From the NCBI RefSeq assembly GCF_025685645.1, contig NZ_JAGSYF010000002.1:620001-684000 (forward strand): 64,000 nucleotides of DNA, read 5' to 3'. Under the pieces are notes generated by a model, which saw only the letters and a list, made by a program, of their open reading frames with translations, did not search any database and had not been told where the DNA came from. The position numbers and the translations under genes are program-made. This DNA is from Edaphobacter bradus (GTDB taxonomy: Bacteria; Acidobacteriota; Terriglobia; Terriglobales; Acidobacteriaceae). Shown here piece after piece: positions 35,398 through 44,609 of this stretch (position 1 is the first letter of the stretch; each line of letters begins with the position of its first letter).

Positions 35398-35876
35398 GCA
35401 CTAAGGGTTCGCAGCCGGGCGGTGCAGATCGCCGGCTGCAGGACCTTGGCATTCAACTCCCAGCCCCGCCGACGCCGTTTGGCACTTACGTCGAGACTGT
35501 ACAGACGGGTAATCTGTTCTTCTTAAGCGGGATGCTCCCGGTTGTGGATCACAAGCCGAAGTACCTTGGCCGGCTTGGAAAAGAGCTCGACGCCGAGGCC
35601 GGACGTGATGCTGTCTACACTGCGGCCTTGAACGCCCTCGCTGCCGCAAAGGAACACCTCGGCTCACTCGACAGAGTCACTCGCGTCGTCCGGCTGGGAG
35701 TATTCATCGCAACCCACGGCGACTTCTTCGATCAGCCCAGGGTCGCAGACGCTGCGTCGGACCTGTTTCGAGATGTCTTTGGCATCGAGAAGACATCGGT
35801 GCGGGTAATACTCGGCGTTGCCAGTCTTCCCCTCGGGATGCCTGTAGCGGTCGAGGTCCTGTTCGAGGTCAAATGA
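35391..35876 (+). CDS. RidA/YjgF-family protein
   Basis: 161 aa from GTG 35391, overlapping the SDR stop. Landmarks of RidA-like proteins: 'FGTYVETVQTGNLFFLSGML', LNALAAAKEHLGSLDRV, LGVFIATHGDFFDQPRVADA and VRVILGVASLPLGMPVAVEV. The usual catalytic Arg/Glu context of true RidA enamine deaminases differs, as in the YjgF groups related to chorismate mutase-like proteins, so deaminase activity is uncertain. It is the middle gene of the SDR-RidA-NMO set. Confidence 0.88.
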   Translation: MVSTKGSQPGGADRRLQDLGIQLPAPPTPFGTYVETVQTGNLFFLSGMLPVVDHKPKYLGRLGKELDAEAGRDAVYTAALNALAAAKEHLGSLDRVTRVVRLGVFIATHGDFFDQPRVADAASDLFRDVFGIEKTSVRVILGVASLPLGMPVAVEVLFEVK

Positions 35877-35889
35877 CAGTAGTAAAGAG

Positions 35890-35917
35890 CAGGCAGAGGC
35901 CAATGCGTCTCTGCCTG
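35890..35917 (+). terminator. Hairpin between RidA and nitronate monooxygenase genes
   Basis: CAGGCAGAG (35890-35898) and CTCTGCCTG (35909-35917) form a perfect 9-bp stem with a 10-nt loop, 13 bp after the RidA stop and just before the RBS of the next gene. No T-run follows. It may attenuate read-through or set an RNA end within the operon. Confidence 0.45.
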
Positions 35918-35936
35918 TTGCTTCTGGAGGGCAATT

Positions 35937-37085
35937 ATGGGGCAGCAACCCGTTAGCTCGTCACCACAGTGGAACAAGACTCGCGTCTCTTCTCGGCTGG
36001 GAATCGAGTACCCAATCATTCAAGGCCCTCTTGGTGGCCTGTCGACGCAGAGATTGACAGCGAACGTCTCGAATTTTGGAGGACTCGGTTCCTTCGGAGC
36101 GCATGGCTTGAGCCCTTCCGCAATCAAAGATGTAATCGCTGAAATCCGCTCACTGACTTCGAAACCATTCGCGATGAACTTATGGGTCTCGATGGAGGAC
36201 GAAGGCGCGCGTACTTCTGGCAGCGAAGCGTTTTCACGAAGCCTCGCGGCCATCGCCCCACACATCCAAGCCCTGGGCGGCACGCTCCCGACATACACGC
36301 CCTACGTTCCGGTCAAATTTGAAGACCAGGTGCGGGTCTTGCTCGATGCAAAAGTACCCGTGTTCAGCTTCATCGTTGGAATCCCACCGAAAGAGGTCCT
36401 CGACGAATGCCGCGCGCAAGGCATCGTGACGATCGGAACGGCAACAACGCCGGACGAAGCTATCGCTATTGAACAGGCGGGGGGCGATGTGATCGTCGCT
36501 TCAGGCTTTGAGGCAGGCGGACATCGCGGTTCTTTCCTGCTTCGCTCCGAAGATTCGCTCACCGGAACGTTCTCGCTCCTACCTCAAGTCGTAGACGCCG
36601 TTTCGGTCCCCGTGGTTGCCGCCGGAGGTATCGCCGATGCTCGCGGAATCGTCGCAGCCTTTGCTCTGGGAGCCGAGGGAGTACAAATCGGCACGGCTTT
36701 TCTGGCTTGTGAAGAATCCGGTGCGAGCGTGCATCATCGCAACGCTCTCCTCAGTGGCCAAGCGAAGCAAACCGCACTTACGCGTGGATTCACGGGGAGA
36801 CTTGCCCGTGGAATCAAAAATCGGCTTCTCGATGAACTCAATCGCAAGGACACCGAGATCCTTCCCTACCCGCTTCAACGCGCACTCGTCCGGCACCTGT
36901 CGATACCGGCTGAGAAAGCGGGGAGGACCGATCTTCTCCCTCTGTGGGCAGGACAGAGCGCCAACCTGTCGCGGTGTACAGATGCGCATGCGCTACTCAA
37001 CTCGCTTGTGAGGGAGGTTTCGGAGATCGGCAGTGCTGTTCAGAACTGGAGCGCTCATCGTCAGCCAGTGGACACGCAGCGGTAA
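35937..37085 (+). CDS. Nitronate monooxygenase family flavoprotein
   Basis: 382 aa TIM-barrel FMN enzyme that oxidises alkyl nitronates. Seen: GIEYPIIQGPLGGLSTQRL, the glycine-rich GGLGSFGAHGL, DVIVASGFEAGGHRGSF (GHRG with the catalytic His), PVVAAGGIADARGIVAAFAL and GAEGVQIGTAFLACEES. These match class I NMO/2-nitropropane dioxygenase-like proteins. GGAGGG precedes the ATG. It follows SDR and RidA across a hairpin, suggesting a common detoxification role. Confidence 0.93.
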   Translation: MGQQPVSSSPQWNKTRVSSRLGIEYPIIQGPLGGLSTQRLTANVSNFGGLGSFGAHGLSPSAIKDVIAEIRSLTSKPFAMNLWVSMEDEGARTSGSEAFSRSLAAIAPHIQALGGTLPTYTPYVPVKFEDQVRVLLDAKVPVFSFIVGIPPKEVLDECRAQGIVTIGTATTPDEAIAIEQAGGDVIVASGFEAGGHRGSFLLRSEDSLTGTFSLLPQVVDAVSVPVVAAGGIADARGIVAAFALGAEGVQIGTAFLACEESGASVHHRNALLSGQAKQTALTRGFTGRLARGIKNRLLDELNRKDTEILPYPLQRALVRHLSIPAEKAGRTDLLPLWAGQSANLSRCTDAHALLNSLVREVSEIGSAVQNWSAHRQPVDTQR

Positions 37086-37106
37086 TCCGAGCAATCGGAC
37101 GTCTGA

Positions 37107-37193
37107 GGAGACCCCCTAGGCGGCATGATACCTGTAGATCTAAAGCAGGATGACCTGGAAGCATTGGCGGCGCACCTCCGCCAACTGCACTGA
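37107..37193 (+). pseudogene. Remnant of a c-type cytochrome C-terminus
   Basis: The frame ending in TGA at 37191-37193 encodes GDPLGGMIPVDLKQDDLEAL followed by AAHLRQLH. This looks like the end of cytochrome c domains ('GMPPxxLSxxDLxALVAYLRSL'), where the Met is the haem ligand. No CxxCH is found upstream, and a TGA at 37104 closes the frame, so only the tail remains. Confidence 0.45.
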
Positions 37194-37196
37194 TCT

Positions 37197-40100
37197 TCAA
37201 CTGTCAAGAGGTCGCAACCTCGATCGCTTCGAGAGTTCCTTCAGCGTCTCCTTGCTCAAGGATTTTTCGTGCAACAGGAGCTCGGCCGCACGGACGCGAG
37301 GAGTTCCGTGAAACCAACGTTGCACGATGTTGTCCTTGAGTAAGTTGGCCAGTGCCAGAAGACACATTCCCTGGTGGTGCGCCATCCAGGACCGTACCAG
37401 CTCCGGTTGCTTTCCCTGGGAATAGTCGGCTGCCTCATAGAAACCGTAGTTACCCATCCAATTCATTTCGTCCATTCGCCGAAGGTTCGCAATGGCCTCT
37501 TTGCGAAGGACGGAAAGAACGAGAAAGGTGGAGTAGGGTGAGATGACAGGCCCATCTTCCGCTCCATACTTCAGAGCCAGCGCCGGAATGCCCCACGCCT
37601 GATAGGCATACCTTCCGTGAGGATCTCTCTTGGCGAAGCCCGACTCTGAGATGCCCCATGGAATGTTACGCACGTGCTCACGCTGAATACGAACGGCAGA
37701 CTCGAGCGAACTCGAAATGAGGGTGTCGGGAAAGGTGCGCATCCACAGGGCAGGCATCATGTACTCGAACATAGTCCCGGTCCATGAGAGAAGGGCGGGA
37801 TGTCCGTAGACGAGGACATGAGAGCGATCAAGCCGGAACCACGATTTCTGAGGGATATCTCCGCGGGCGACAGCGAGAAAGGAGGCGATGCGCGCCTCGG
37901 AGGCGAGGAGGTCGTAGCATGCCGAATGCAACTCGCCGGCGACTCCGTCGTAGCCGATGGAGAGAAGCTGGCGCGACTCTACAAAGAGGAAGCTGTACTG
38001 CATGGCGTCGGCGTGACGCTCTGCTTCGGACGCGATTTTGGCGATGTCCGCCTTCAATTGCTTCAGGCGTTGCGCGGCTTCAGGCAGCAAAGACCGTAAG
38101 GATGCAGCGGAGGCCGCGAGTGGAGAGTCGGGTGGCAGGGAAGGAAGCGCCACTGCAATTCTCGAATCCAAGTCGATCGCGCAGTCTGCGGCCTGCTGCA
38201 AGGTAGGGACGTACCTGTTCTCGACTTCTCTGAGCTCGGGCAGTGCAAAGAGGGCCTCAAATTGAGGGAGAAGCCACGGCATATAGTTCTGCACGAAGAT
38301 AGACAACGCGAGCTGGCGGCGTGATAGTTCGTGCACAAGCCAATCTCCACGGCCTGTGCCAGACAGATCGTCCTCTATCGGGATGGAGAGGGCCGGTGCG
38401 GCCGTCTGCTGCAGAAGGGAACGCACCTGGGCCCGTATCGCTGTGGCGTCGGAATCTTCTGGATGTGGCGGGGCGTCGGTGCTTTCGGCTGCCGGGATCG
38501 TAGAGCTGGGTAGCATCTGCTTCAGGTTCGAAAACAGTTCGACATTCAGGAGCGGACGCTTGAGTAGATCGAGCGCGCCTGTGTGCAGGGTATAGAGAGA
38601 TGCCGTCAGATTGCCGCTGTCGACGGTGGAGACGATCAATGGGGCGATTGGCTGCAGCGTTTCGATGTCGTACCAGTTGTAGATATGCCCACGCTGCTTC
38701 TCGAGATGGTCGTATGTATTGAGGGTGCCGAGGGTGGCCTTGGCGAACTCGGGGAGCGTCAGGAAGCCGAGTTCATACGCCGCCTGCCGTGCATTCAGGA
38801 GCATCCCCAGGTTTGTGGGGGACAACTTTCGTATTTGAAGCGCGCCCTTTTCTTCCACGTTATCCGGAATGAGCCAGTGGTTTCTTTCGTCGCCAAACTC
38901 ATGGAAATAACGCCAGATAGAAAGCGCTTGCTGCTGCAGGAATAGTCTGTCTTTTGGCGCGAGCGGCCCTTCCTGTTGGCCTGGGGGCGAGTTGAGCCAG
39001 ATCGCGACGAGAGGTGCAATCGCCCAAAGCAGCAAAATAGGACCTGCCGCGAACAAGGACTGGATCTGAGTGACTGCGAGGGCAAGCGCGATAACAAGAG
39101 CCACGATCGATGAGAGTTGCAGATAGACATCCAATGAATTTTTAGAGCCACCGAACTCAACCTGTGCCGCTGTCTCCCATTCGAGGAGACGTTTGCCCGA
39201 TACCAGACTGCGACTCAGCGACCGGATGATCGCATCGAGCGAGAGGAACATGTGGTGGGGCAAAAAGGTGAGGTTGAGAATCGCAAATCCGAATGACGAT
39301 GCAAATGTGGAAATAGCTTCGCGCGCTCCAACGAAACTTAGCTTCAACAAAGCGCGGCCCAAATTGAAGGCCAGTTGAACAAAGCCTGGGAGAAGCAGAA
39401 GGACGAGAGCGGCCACGGTCCAATAGAGCGCTCCACCCGGGAGGACGAACCAGCCAAGCAAGAACAAGAGAAAGGTGATTGGCTCGACCAGGCTGCGCCG
39501 CAGATTGTCCAGAATCTTCCAGCGTGAGATGGTGTTGATCGGGTTCGCAACAAGTTTTCCGGACTCGTCCGGCACACGGCTGAAAAGCCAGCGTGCGATC
39601 TGCCAGTCTCCGCGGACCCAGCGGTGCTTTCGGCGAGTGTGAGCGGAATAGTGCGACGGGTAGTCGTCGATGATTTCGATATCGGTGACGAGACCGGCGC
39701 GAGCGTAGGAGCCTTCGATGAGGTCGTGAGAGAGAAGGGCATTTCGGGGAAAGCGGCGGTCCAACACCTCGTGCAGGATGCTGACCTCGTAGATTCCTTT
39801 GCCGGCAAAGATTCCTTCTCCGAATAGGTCTTGATAGACATCGGAGACAGCGCGGGTGTAAATATCAAAGCCGGTCTCGCCGGAGTAGAGAGATGCCAGG
39901 CGGGAGCGCGATGCGGAGGAGACGCTGACGCCTACGCGAGGCTGCAGTATGCCGTACCCCGCGGTCACAAGTCGCGACTTCGGATCGATGATGGCTTGAT
40001 TCAGAGGATGCGCCATCGTGCCGATCATGCGTGCGGCCGTTCCTCGCGGAAGTTGAGTGTCGGAGTCCAACGTAATGACGTAACGAACGCGTTCTAAAGT

Positions 40101-41726
40101 CTCCAGTGGACCCGCTTTTAGTGGGAAGCTGTCGTACTCTTGCAATAGGAATCTGTTGAGATCGAGGAGTTTGCCACGCTTGCGCTCCCATCCCATCCAA
40201 ACCCCTTGACGGGCGTTGAATACACGATGGCGGTGCAAGAGGAAAAAGGAGCCGCCCTTCTCGCGACCGTACTTTGCATTCAAGTCAACGACGCACTGCG
40301 CAGCTAATGCTGCCAGCGGATTGGAATCCTCGTCTAGTGGCCGGGCCTTGGCATCGGGCAGGTCGGTTAATAGTCCAAAGTGAATATTCGGATCCTGATT
40401 CGAGAGGTAGCGAGCTTCCAACTCGTCGAATAGTTCGCGAACCTGTGTCTCGTTGAATAAAAGAGTAGGGACGACAACCAGGCCGATCCTGTCTTCAGGA
40501 ACGCCCTTGGAAAAGTCGAGTTTCGGAAGCGAATGGGCCTTCACCAAGGCGGTGACTGCGTTGTTCACCAGATCGACTGCGCCCTGGCTTGCGGGCACGA
40601 GCGCAAGCAGCAGCGCACCCATCACTGGCCAGAATGCGTTATGCGGCACCAGAGGCGCGATAAGGGCGACGATGAGAAGGCAGGAAAGCGTAAAGATGCC
40701 GAGGATGTAGATGTCCTCTTTCCAGCTGAGCAGAAAGGTGCCTAGCCGTTCGATGGCTGGGGGAAGATAACCGATTCGTTGGCCGAGCAGAGGCAGGCCT
40801 TCGGCAAAGAGGTAATAGCCGATATGCCTGGTTCGGCAGGCGCGGCGGGGATCCGAGTCGGGAGTTTGCGCGGACTGGCGCGCTAGGTCGAGAGCAAGCT
40901 GAGCGGTTTCGACCTCGCTTGCATCGGCGTGCCGCGCCAGCTCCGCGACCCGCATGTGGTATGTGTGGCGGGTCTCGTCCTCCATCTGTGCGAAGACGCC
41001 GGCCGGGTCTTCTCGAAGGATGGCGTCAAATTCGATCAGCGGTTCAAGCACATTGCGCCATTCGAACTGGTTCAACCGTCGCATGCTGTGGAGAATTGCG
41101 GAAAAGGGTGATCTCTCAATAGGCGGTAGTTCGCCCGCTCTGAAGGCTTCCTCGGCACGATCCAGGATGTATTCCAGCTGTGCCAGCTTGAGCGCCTGTG
41201 GCAGGACCGTCACCTCCTCGAGCAGGAGTGCGTCGCGCTGTTGCGCCTGCCGGACATAGACGGTGAGAGATTCAGGCGACCATATTCCCTGAGCTGCGGA
41301 GAGATATCCCTCCGCCAGGTTAACCGCTCTTGGTAACTCTTTATCGCCCTCTACGAGTACATGAGGGAGTGAGGCGAACCTGGTAATCGTGTCATCTCCA
41401 GCGATTAACGCCGACTCCAACATGCGCGTGCTTTCCAGCAGTTCAAGCTGCGGAGTCAGCTCCTGTCCCGAAGCCGTTTTGCGGCAGGCGCGCAGGATTT
41501 CTGTGAGTCGCGTTTGGAGCCGCACGAGTCGCGCCGGCAAGCCTCCCGCCTTCGGACTGGCGGGCATCATCTTCCATTGTCTGCTGAGCGCCTCGGCCCG
41601 CTGCTTCAACTCCGCGTCCGATACTGGTGGCTTCTCGGGCAAACCAGCAGTCGGCAAGTCCAGCGTTGGCGCAGTCGGTGGCAACGCGTGTTCTGAAGTG
41701 ACTGGTTCTCCTGAAAACGGTGCCAT
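37197..41726 (-). CDS. Cyclic beta-1,2-glucan synthase-like membrane glycosyltransferase without GH94 domain
   Basis: 1509 aa. The GT84-type part has LDSDTQLPRGTAARMIG (D554) and RKHRWVRGDWQIARWL (about 700), with membrane segments near 350-400, 760-820 and 905-950. The later half matches the glucoamylase-like/cyclisation region of NdvB/Cgs: GHIYNWYDIETLQPIAP, LLSWTGTMFEYMMP, PWGISESGFAKRD and MAHHQGMCLLALANLL (about 1449). Cgs proteins are about 2800 aa and continue into carbohydrate-binding and GH94 phosphorylase domains that control ring size; this protein stops about 60 residues after MAHHQGM. It lies 90 bp downstream of an ABC exporter, as NdvB beside NdvA. Confidence 0.9.
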   Translation of the reverse strand: MAPFSGEPVTSEHALPPTAPTLDLPTAGLPEKPPVSDAELKQRAEALSRQWKMMPASPKAGGLPARLVRLQTRLTEILRACRKTASGQELTPQLELLESTRMLESALIAGDDTITRFASLPHVLVEGDKELPRAVNLAEGYLSAAQGIWSPESLTVYVRQAQQRDALLLEEVTVLPQALKLAQLEYILDRAEEAFRAGELPPIERSPFSAILHSMRRLNQFEWRNVLEPLIEFDAILREDPAGVFAQMEDETRHTYHMRVAELARHADASEVETAQLALDLARQSAQTPDSDPRRACRTRHIGYYLFAEGLPLLGQRIGYLPPAIERLGTFLLSWKEDIYILGIFTLSCLLIVALIAPLVPHNAFWPVMGALLLALVPASQGAVDLVNNAVTALVKAHSLPKLDFSKGVPEDRIGLVVVPTLLFNETQVRELFDELEARYLSNQDPNIHFGLLTDLPDAKARPLDEDSNPLAALAAQCVVDLNAKYGREKGGSFFLLHRHRVFNARQGVWMGWERKRGKLLDLNRFLLQEYDSFPLKAGPLETLERVRYVITLDSDTQLPRGTAARMIGTMAHPLNQAIIDPKSRLVTAGYGILQPRVGVSVSSASRSRLASLYSGETGFDIYTRAVSDVYQDLFGEGIFAGKGIYEVSILHEVLDRRFPRNALLSHDLIEGSYARAGLVTDIEIIDDYPSHYSAHTRRKHRWVRGDWQIARWLFSRVPDESGKLVANPINTISRWKILDNLRRSLVEPITFLLFLLGWFVLPGGALYWTVAALVLLLLPGFVQLAFNLGRALLKLSFVGAREAISTFASSFGFAILNLTFLPHHMFLSLDAIIRSLSRSLVSGKRLLEWETAAQVEFGGSKNSLDVYLQLSSIVALVIALALAVTQIQSLFAAGPILLLWAIAPLVAIWLNSPPGQQEGPLAPKDRLFLQQQALSIWRYFHEFGDERNHWLIPDNVEEKGALQIRKLSPTNLGMLLNARQAAYELGFLTLPEFAKATLGTLNTYDHLEKQRGHIYNWYDIETLQPIAPLIVSTVDSGNLTASLYTLHTGALDLLKRPLLNVELFSNLKQMLPSSTIPAAESTDAPPHPEDSDATAIRAQVRSLLQQTAAPALSIPIEDDLSGTGRGDWLVHELSRRQLALSIFVQNYMPWLLPQFEALFALPELREVENRYVPTLQQAADCAIDLDSRIAVALPSLPPDSPLAASAASLRSLLPEAAQRLKQLKADIAKIASEAERHADAMQYSFLFVESRQLLSIGYDGVAGELHSACYDLLASEARIASFLAVARGDIPQKSWFRLDRSHVLVYGHPALLSWTGTMFEYMMPALWMRTFPDTLISSSLESAVRIQREHVRNIPWGISESGFAKRDPHGRYAYQAWGIPALALKYGAEDGPVISPYSTFLVLSVLRKEAIANLRRMDEMNWMGNYGFYEAADYSQGKQPELVRSWMAHHQGMCLLALANLLKDNIVQRWFHGTPRVRAAELLLHEKSLSKETLKELSKRSRLRPLDS

Positions 41727-41815
41727 GATGCCTTTCTTAACATTGTTCGCCGCCGAGGCAGGGGATGCGGTTCGCTTAACTGATTGGTCCTGTTGGGTAA
41801 GATGCCGGGAAGAGC

Positions 41816-43630
41816 TTACCTGTAGCTTGCGGCCTGCATCTCAAACATGCTGGCGTAGAGTCCTTTTCTGGCCATCAATTGCTGATGACTGCCTTCTTCA
41901 ATCAAGCGGCCGCCGGACAGTACCACGATGCGATCGGCCATGCGCACGGTAGAAAATCGGTGCGAAATCAACAGGGCCATCTTGCCTTCGGTCAATTCGG
42001 CGAATCGTTCAAAGACTTCAAGCTCACTGCGCGCATCAAGGGCTGCAGTTGGCTCGTCCAGAATGAGCAGCTGGGCGTCGCGAAGATAGGCGCGGGCAAG
42101 GGCCATCTTCTGCCACTCTCCGCCGGAGAGTTCGACACCGCCCTCGAAGCGGCGGCCAAGCATCTGGTCGTAGCCACCGGCAAGCTTGCTCACGACCGTA
42201 TCAGCAAGGCTCTTTTGAGCGGCGAGTTCAATCTCGTCCTGCTGATGCTGCTGATCGACACGGCCTACGGCAATATTTTCACGCGCAGTCATCTCGAAAC
42301 GCATGAAGTCCTGAAAGATGACGCCAATTTGCCGGTGAAGATCTTCAAGTGAATATTCGCGCAGGTCGACTCCGTCCAACAGGATTTGTCCTTCCGTGGG
42401 GTCGTAGAGCCGCGTGATCAGCTTGACCACAGTCGTTTTGCCCTGGCCATTTTCTCCTATCAGAGCGATCCTTTCTCCTGGCGAAAGTGTGAGAAAGAAG
42501 TTCTTTAAAACTCTCCGCTCGGTCCCGGGATAGGCAAAGGAAACATTGCGAAACTCGAAGCCATGTTGAATCGGCTTCGGTGCAGGCAATCCATTGGGTT
42601 TGGATTGCACGGTCGGCTCCATCTCGAAGAAAGCAATCAAGTCGGTGAGGAAGAGGGCTTGATCGGCGATACCGGAAGCGGTGGAGAAGACTTGCTGCAG
42701 ATTGGAGCTTGCCTGCTGAATTGCAGCAGTCAAGAAAGTAAACTGCCCAATGTCGTAAGCCCCTCCGAGCGTTCGCCAGATAACGTACACATAGGCTCCG
42801 TAGTACCCCAATGTTCCGAGGATGCCGAGCAGTCCGCCGACAAATAGCTTCGATCGTGAAAGGGCAACGTCTTCGTTGTAGATCTGGTTCGCAAGAGCCT
42901 GAAATCTGCCGGTGAAGAATTTGTTGAGCCCAAAAAGCTTTACCTCTTTGGCGCCTTCGCGACTTCCGGCCACTTGGCGAAGGTAGTCCATCTGCCGCTT
43001 AGCTGGGGTCTGGCGAAAGTTTTTGGCGTAGCCCAGAAATGCATAATGGGTTTCGCCAAGGAACGACGGAAGGACGCCAATGGCAAGCAACAGGATCAGC
43101 CACGGGGAGGCCCACGCCAGGGCTGCAGAAAACACCAGGGTGGTTATGACCTGTTGAATCAAACGCCCCATCTGCTGGATCATCGCCAGACGGTCGGTCG
43201 CTTGCACTCGCGCCCGCTCGAGGCGGTCATAGAAAAGAGGGTTTTCATAAGTTGTCAGGTCAAGCCGAGCAGCCTGCTCCATGACGCGAACACTGACGTG
43301 CTGGGTGTAACGATTCGCGAGGAGCGAATCCGAATAGTCGATGGCCCGCGTGATCAGCCCTAGAAAGATATTGAGGGCGACCTCAGTTGCGACTAAGCCC
43401 CAGAAATGGGAGGGCAGAGGACCGCCGCGCAAGACCCCCGCGATGCCGGTAATGATGTACTGAGCAACCTTGGCGACTGCGAAGGGAAGTACTGCAAGGA
43501 TGACTCGCAGTCCAAGCCCCCACGATACGACGACCGGTCCCGACTCCCAGAGGATGCGGAGGACCATAGGCACATTTCGAAGTGCGAGCAGCCTGTCACG
43601 CCATGGAGTCCCAGCATTCAAGTCTTTCAA
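41816..43630 (-). CDS. ABC exporter, fused permease and ATPase (candidate glucan exporter)
   Basis: About 604 aa. I favour TTG 43630 because TAGGAG lies just before it; a TTG at 43660 in the same frame is also possible. Six-helix permease domain (about 1-320), then an ATPase with Walker A GENGQGKTTVVK, signature ELSGGEWQKMALAR, Walker B LLILDEPTAALD and switch His (LISHRFSTVRMADR). It is a half-transporter that should act as a homodimer. The gene order exporter then glucan synthase recalls NdvA/ChvA with NdvB, so export of a beta-1,2-glucan is plausible but inferred. Confidence 0.9.
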   Translation of the reverse strand: MKDLNAGTPWRDRLLALRNVPMVLRILWESGPVVVSWGLGLRVILAVLPFAVAKVAQYIITGIAGVLRGGPLPSHFWGLVATEVALNIFLGLITRAIDYSDSLLANRYTQHVSVRVMEQAARLDLTTYENPLFYDRLERARVQATDRLAMIQQMGRLIQQVITTLVFSAALAWASPWLILLLAIGVLPSFLGETHYAFLGYAKNFRQTPAKRQMDYLRQVAGSREGAKEVKLFGLNKFFTGRFQALANQIYNEDVALSRSKLFVGGLLGILGTLGYYGAYVYVIWRTLGGAYDIGQFTFLTAAIQQASSNLQQVFSTASGIADQALFLTDLIAFFEMEPTVQSKPNGLPAPKPIQHGFEFRNVSFAYPGTERRVLKNFFLTLSPGERIALIGENGQGKTTVVKLITRLYDPTEGQILLDGVDLREYSLEDLHRQIGVIFQDFMRFEMTARENIAVGRVDQQHQQDEIELAAQKSLADTVVSKLAGGYDQMLGRRFEGGVELSGGEWQKMALARAYLRDAQLLILDEPTAALDARSELEVFERFAELTEGKMALLISHRFSTVRMADRIVVLSGGRLIEEGSHQQLMARKGLYASMFEMQAASYR

Positions 43631-43660
43631 AGCGCTCCTAAGCCCTTGGGAGATTCGCAA

Positions 43661-44079
43661 TCGCGATATTTATCAGACGCAGGTATGTCCCCCAGGGCAG
43701 CGGCCAACTCACCTTCCCAGAGCTGCCAGACAGATATCACCCTAGTCCGGCTGCGACACGAACAGGGCGGCAAAAGCAGCCATAAAACACCGTCCCGCAA
43801 CTACATCGCTTGCGGCTGTGTCGCTAGTCAATTGATGAGGAGTTGTTCCGAAGAGATGCCCGCCGCCCTGCAGCCGACCCGGGTGCTGTAGGACGGTCAT
43901 CCTTGCCTCTTCAGCTCTCGTAAGGTGATCGTGTCCGGTTCAAATTTTTCATGTGGTGCCGGGAGAACGGATAGATAACCGCCCGCTTGTGGCAAAATCC
44001 ATAAAATCAACGAGTTTGCCCTTGCGAAGGGGTGTGGGATGGTTGAAACAGACGGTCTTCTAGAGAGACTGCCACAGAG
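43661..44079. other. Intergenic region, nothing recognised
   Basis: About 420 bp between the start of the ABC exporter and the end of the sdh operon, both on the minus strand. It must hold the exporter promoter. No reading frame with RBS, no tRNA, and no clear hairpin with a T-run was seen. Confidence 0.4.
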
Positions 44080-44592
44080 TTACTTATATGTCGGCGGCGC
44101 GTCCTGGGCCTCGAGCGGAGCGCCTTCTTGCTCCCATACGTAGGATGGTGTTTGCAGGAGGCGCACGCAGCGATTCCAGCGAAGGATCGCATCGTCGTTT
44201 CCCGGAGCACGGAGTTTTTCAGCCTCTCCAAACGCGCGCAGGGCTTCCTCGAAGAGCGGCAGGAGCATATGAGGTGGCTGTCCGGCGCGGAGTTGCGCCT
44301 TCCCCCGCCGTTCGTACAGGATGCCCGCGTAGTAGAGACGTTCGTAACGATCAGTGAGCTGCTGGAAGGTTTTTTCCGCTTCCAGGTAACGATCAGACCC
44401 ACTGCCGTTGAACTGATCCGTAAGGGCAAGCCCCAGCAAACGCAATGCAAGTTGATGCCGCGGATCGATGGCCAGGATATCGCGACAGATCGACTCTGCC
44501 TCTTCCGGTTCGTTGAGGCAACGGTAGAGTTCTGCCTTTGAAACAGCCTCGGCGATCCCCGCGGTTGAAATGTGCTTCAGCTCGTATTTCAT
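44080..44592 (-). CDS. TPR-like protein linked to succinate dehydrogenase genes
   Basis: 170 aa, no signal peptide. Helical repeats resembling TPRs: 'AELYRCLNEPEEAESICRDI' with AIDPRHQLALRLLGLAL, 'ERLYYAGILYERRGKAQLRA' and LFEEALRAFGEAEKLR. It starts 17 bp after sdhB on the same strand, so it probably belongs to the operon. A role in Sdh assembly or in measuring the complex is a guess; no known assembly factor (SdhE, ApbE) is recognised. Confidence 0.75.
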   Translation of the reverse strand: MKYELKHISTAGIAEAVSKAELYRCLNEPEEAESICRDILAIDPRHQLALRLLGLALTDQFNGSGSDRYLEAEKTFQQLTDRYERLYYAGILYERRGKAQLRAGQPPHMLLPLFEEALRAFGEAEKLRAPGNDDAILRWNRCVRLLQTPSYVWEQEGAPLEAQDAPPTYK

Positions 44593-44609
44593 GGTCTTTT
44601 CCTCTACGC

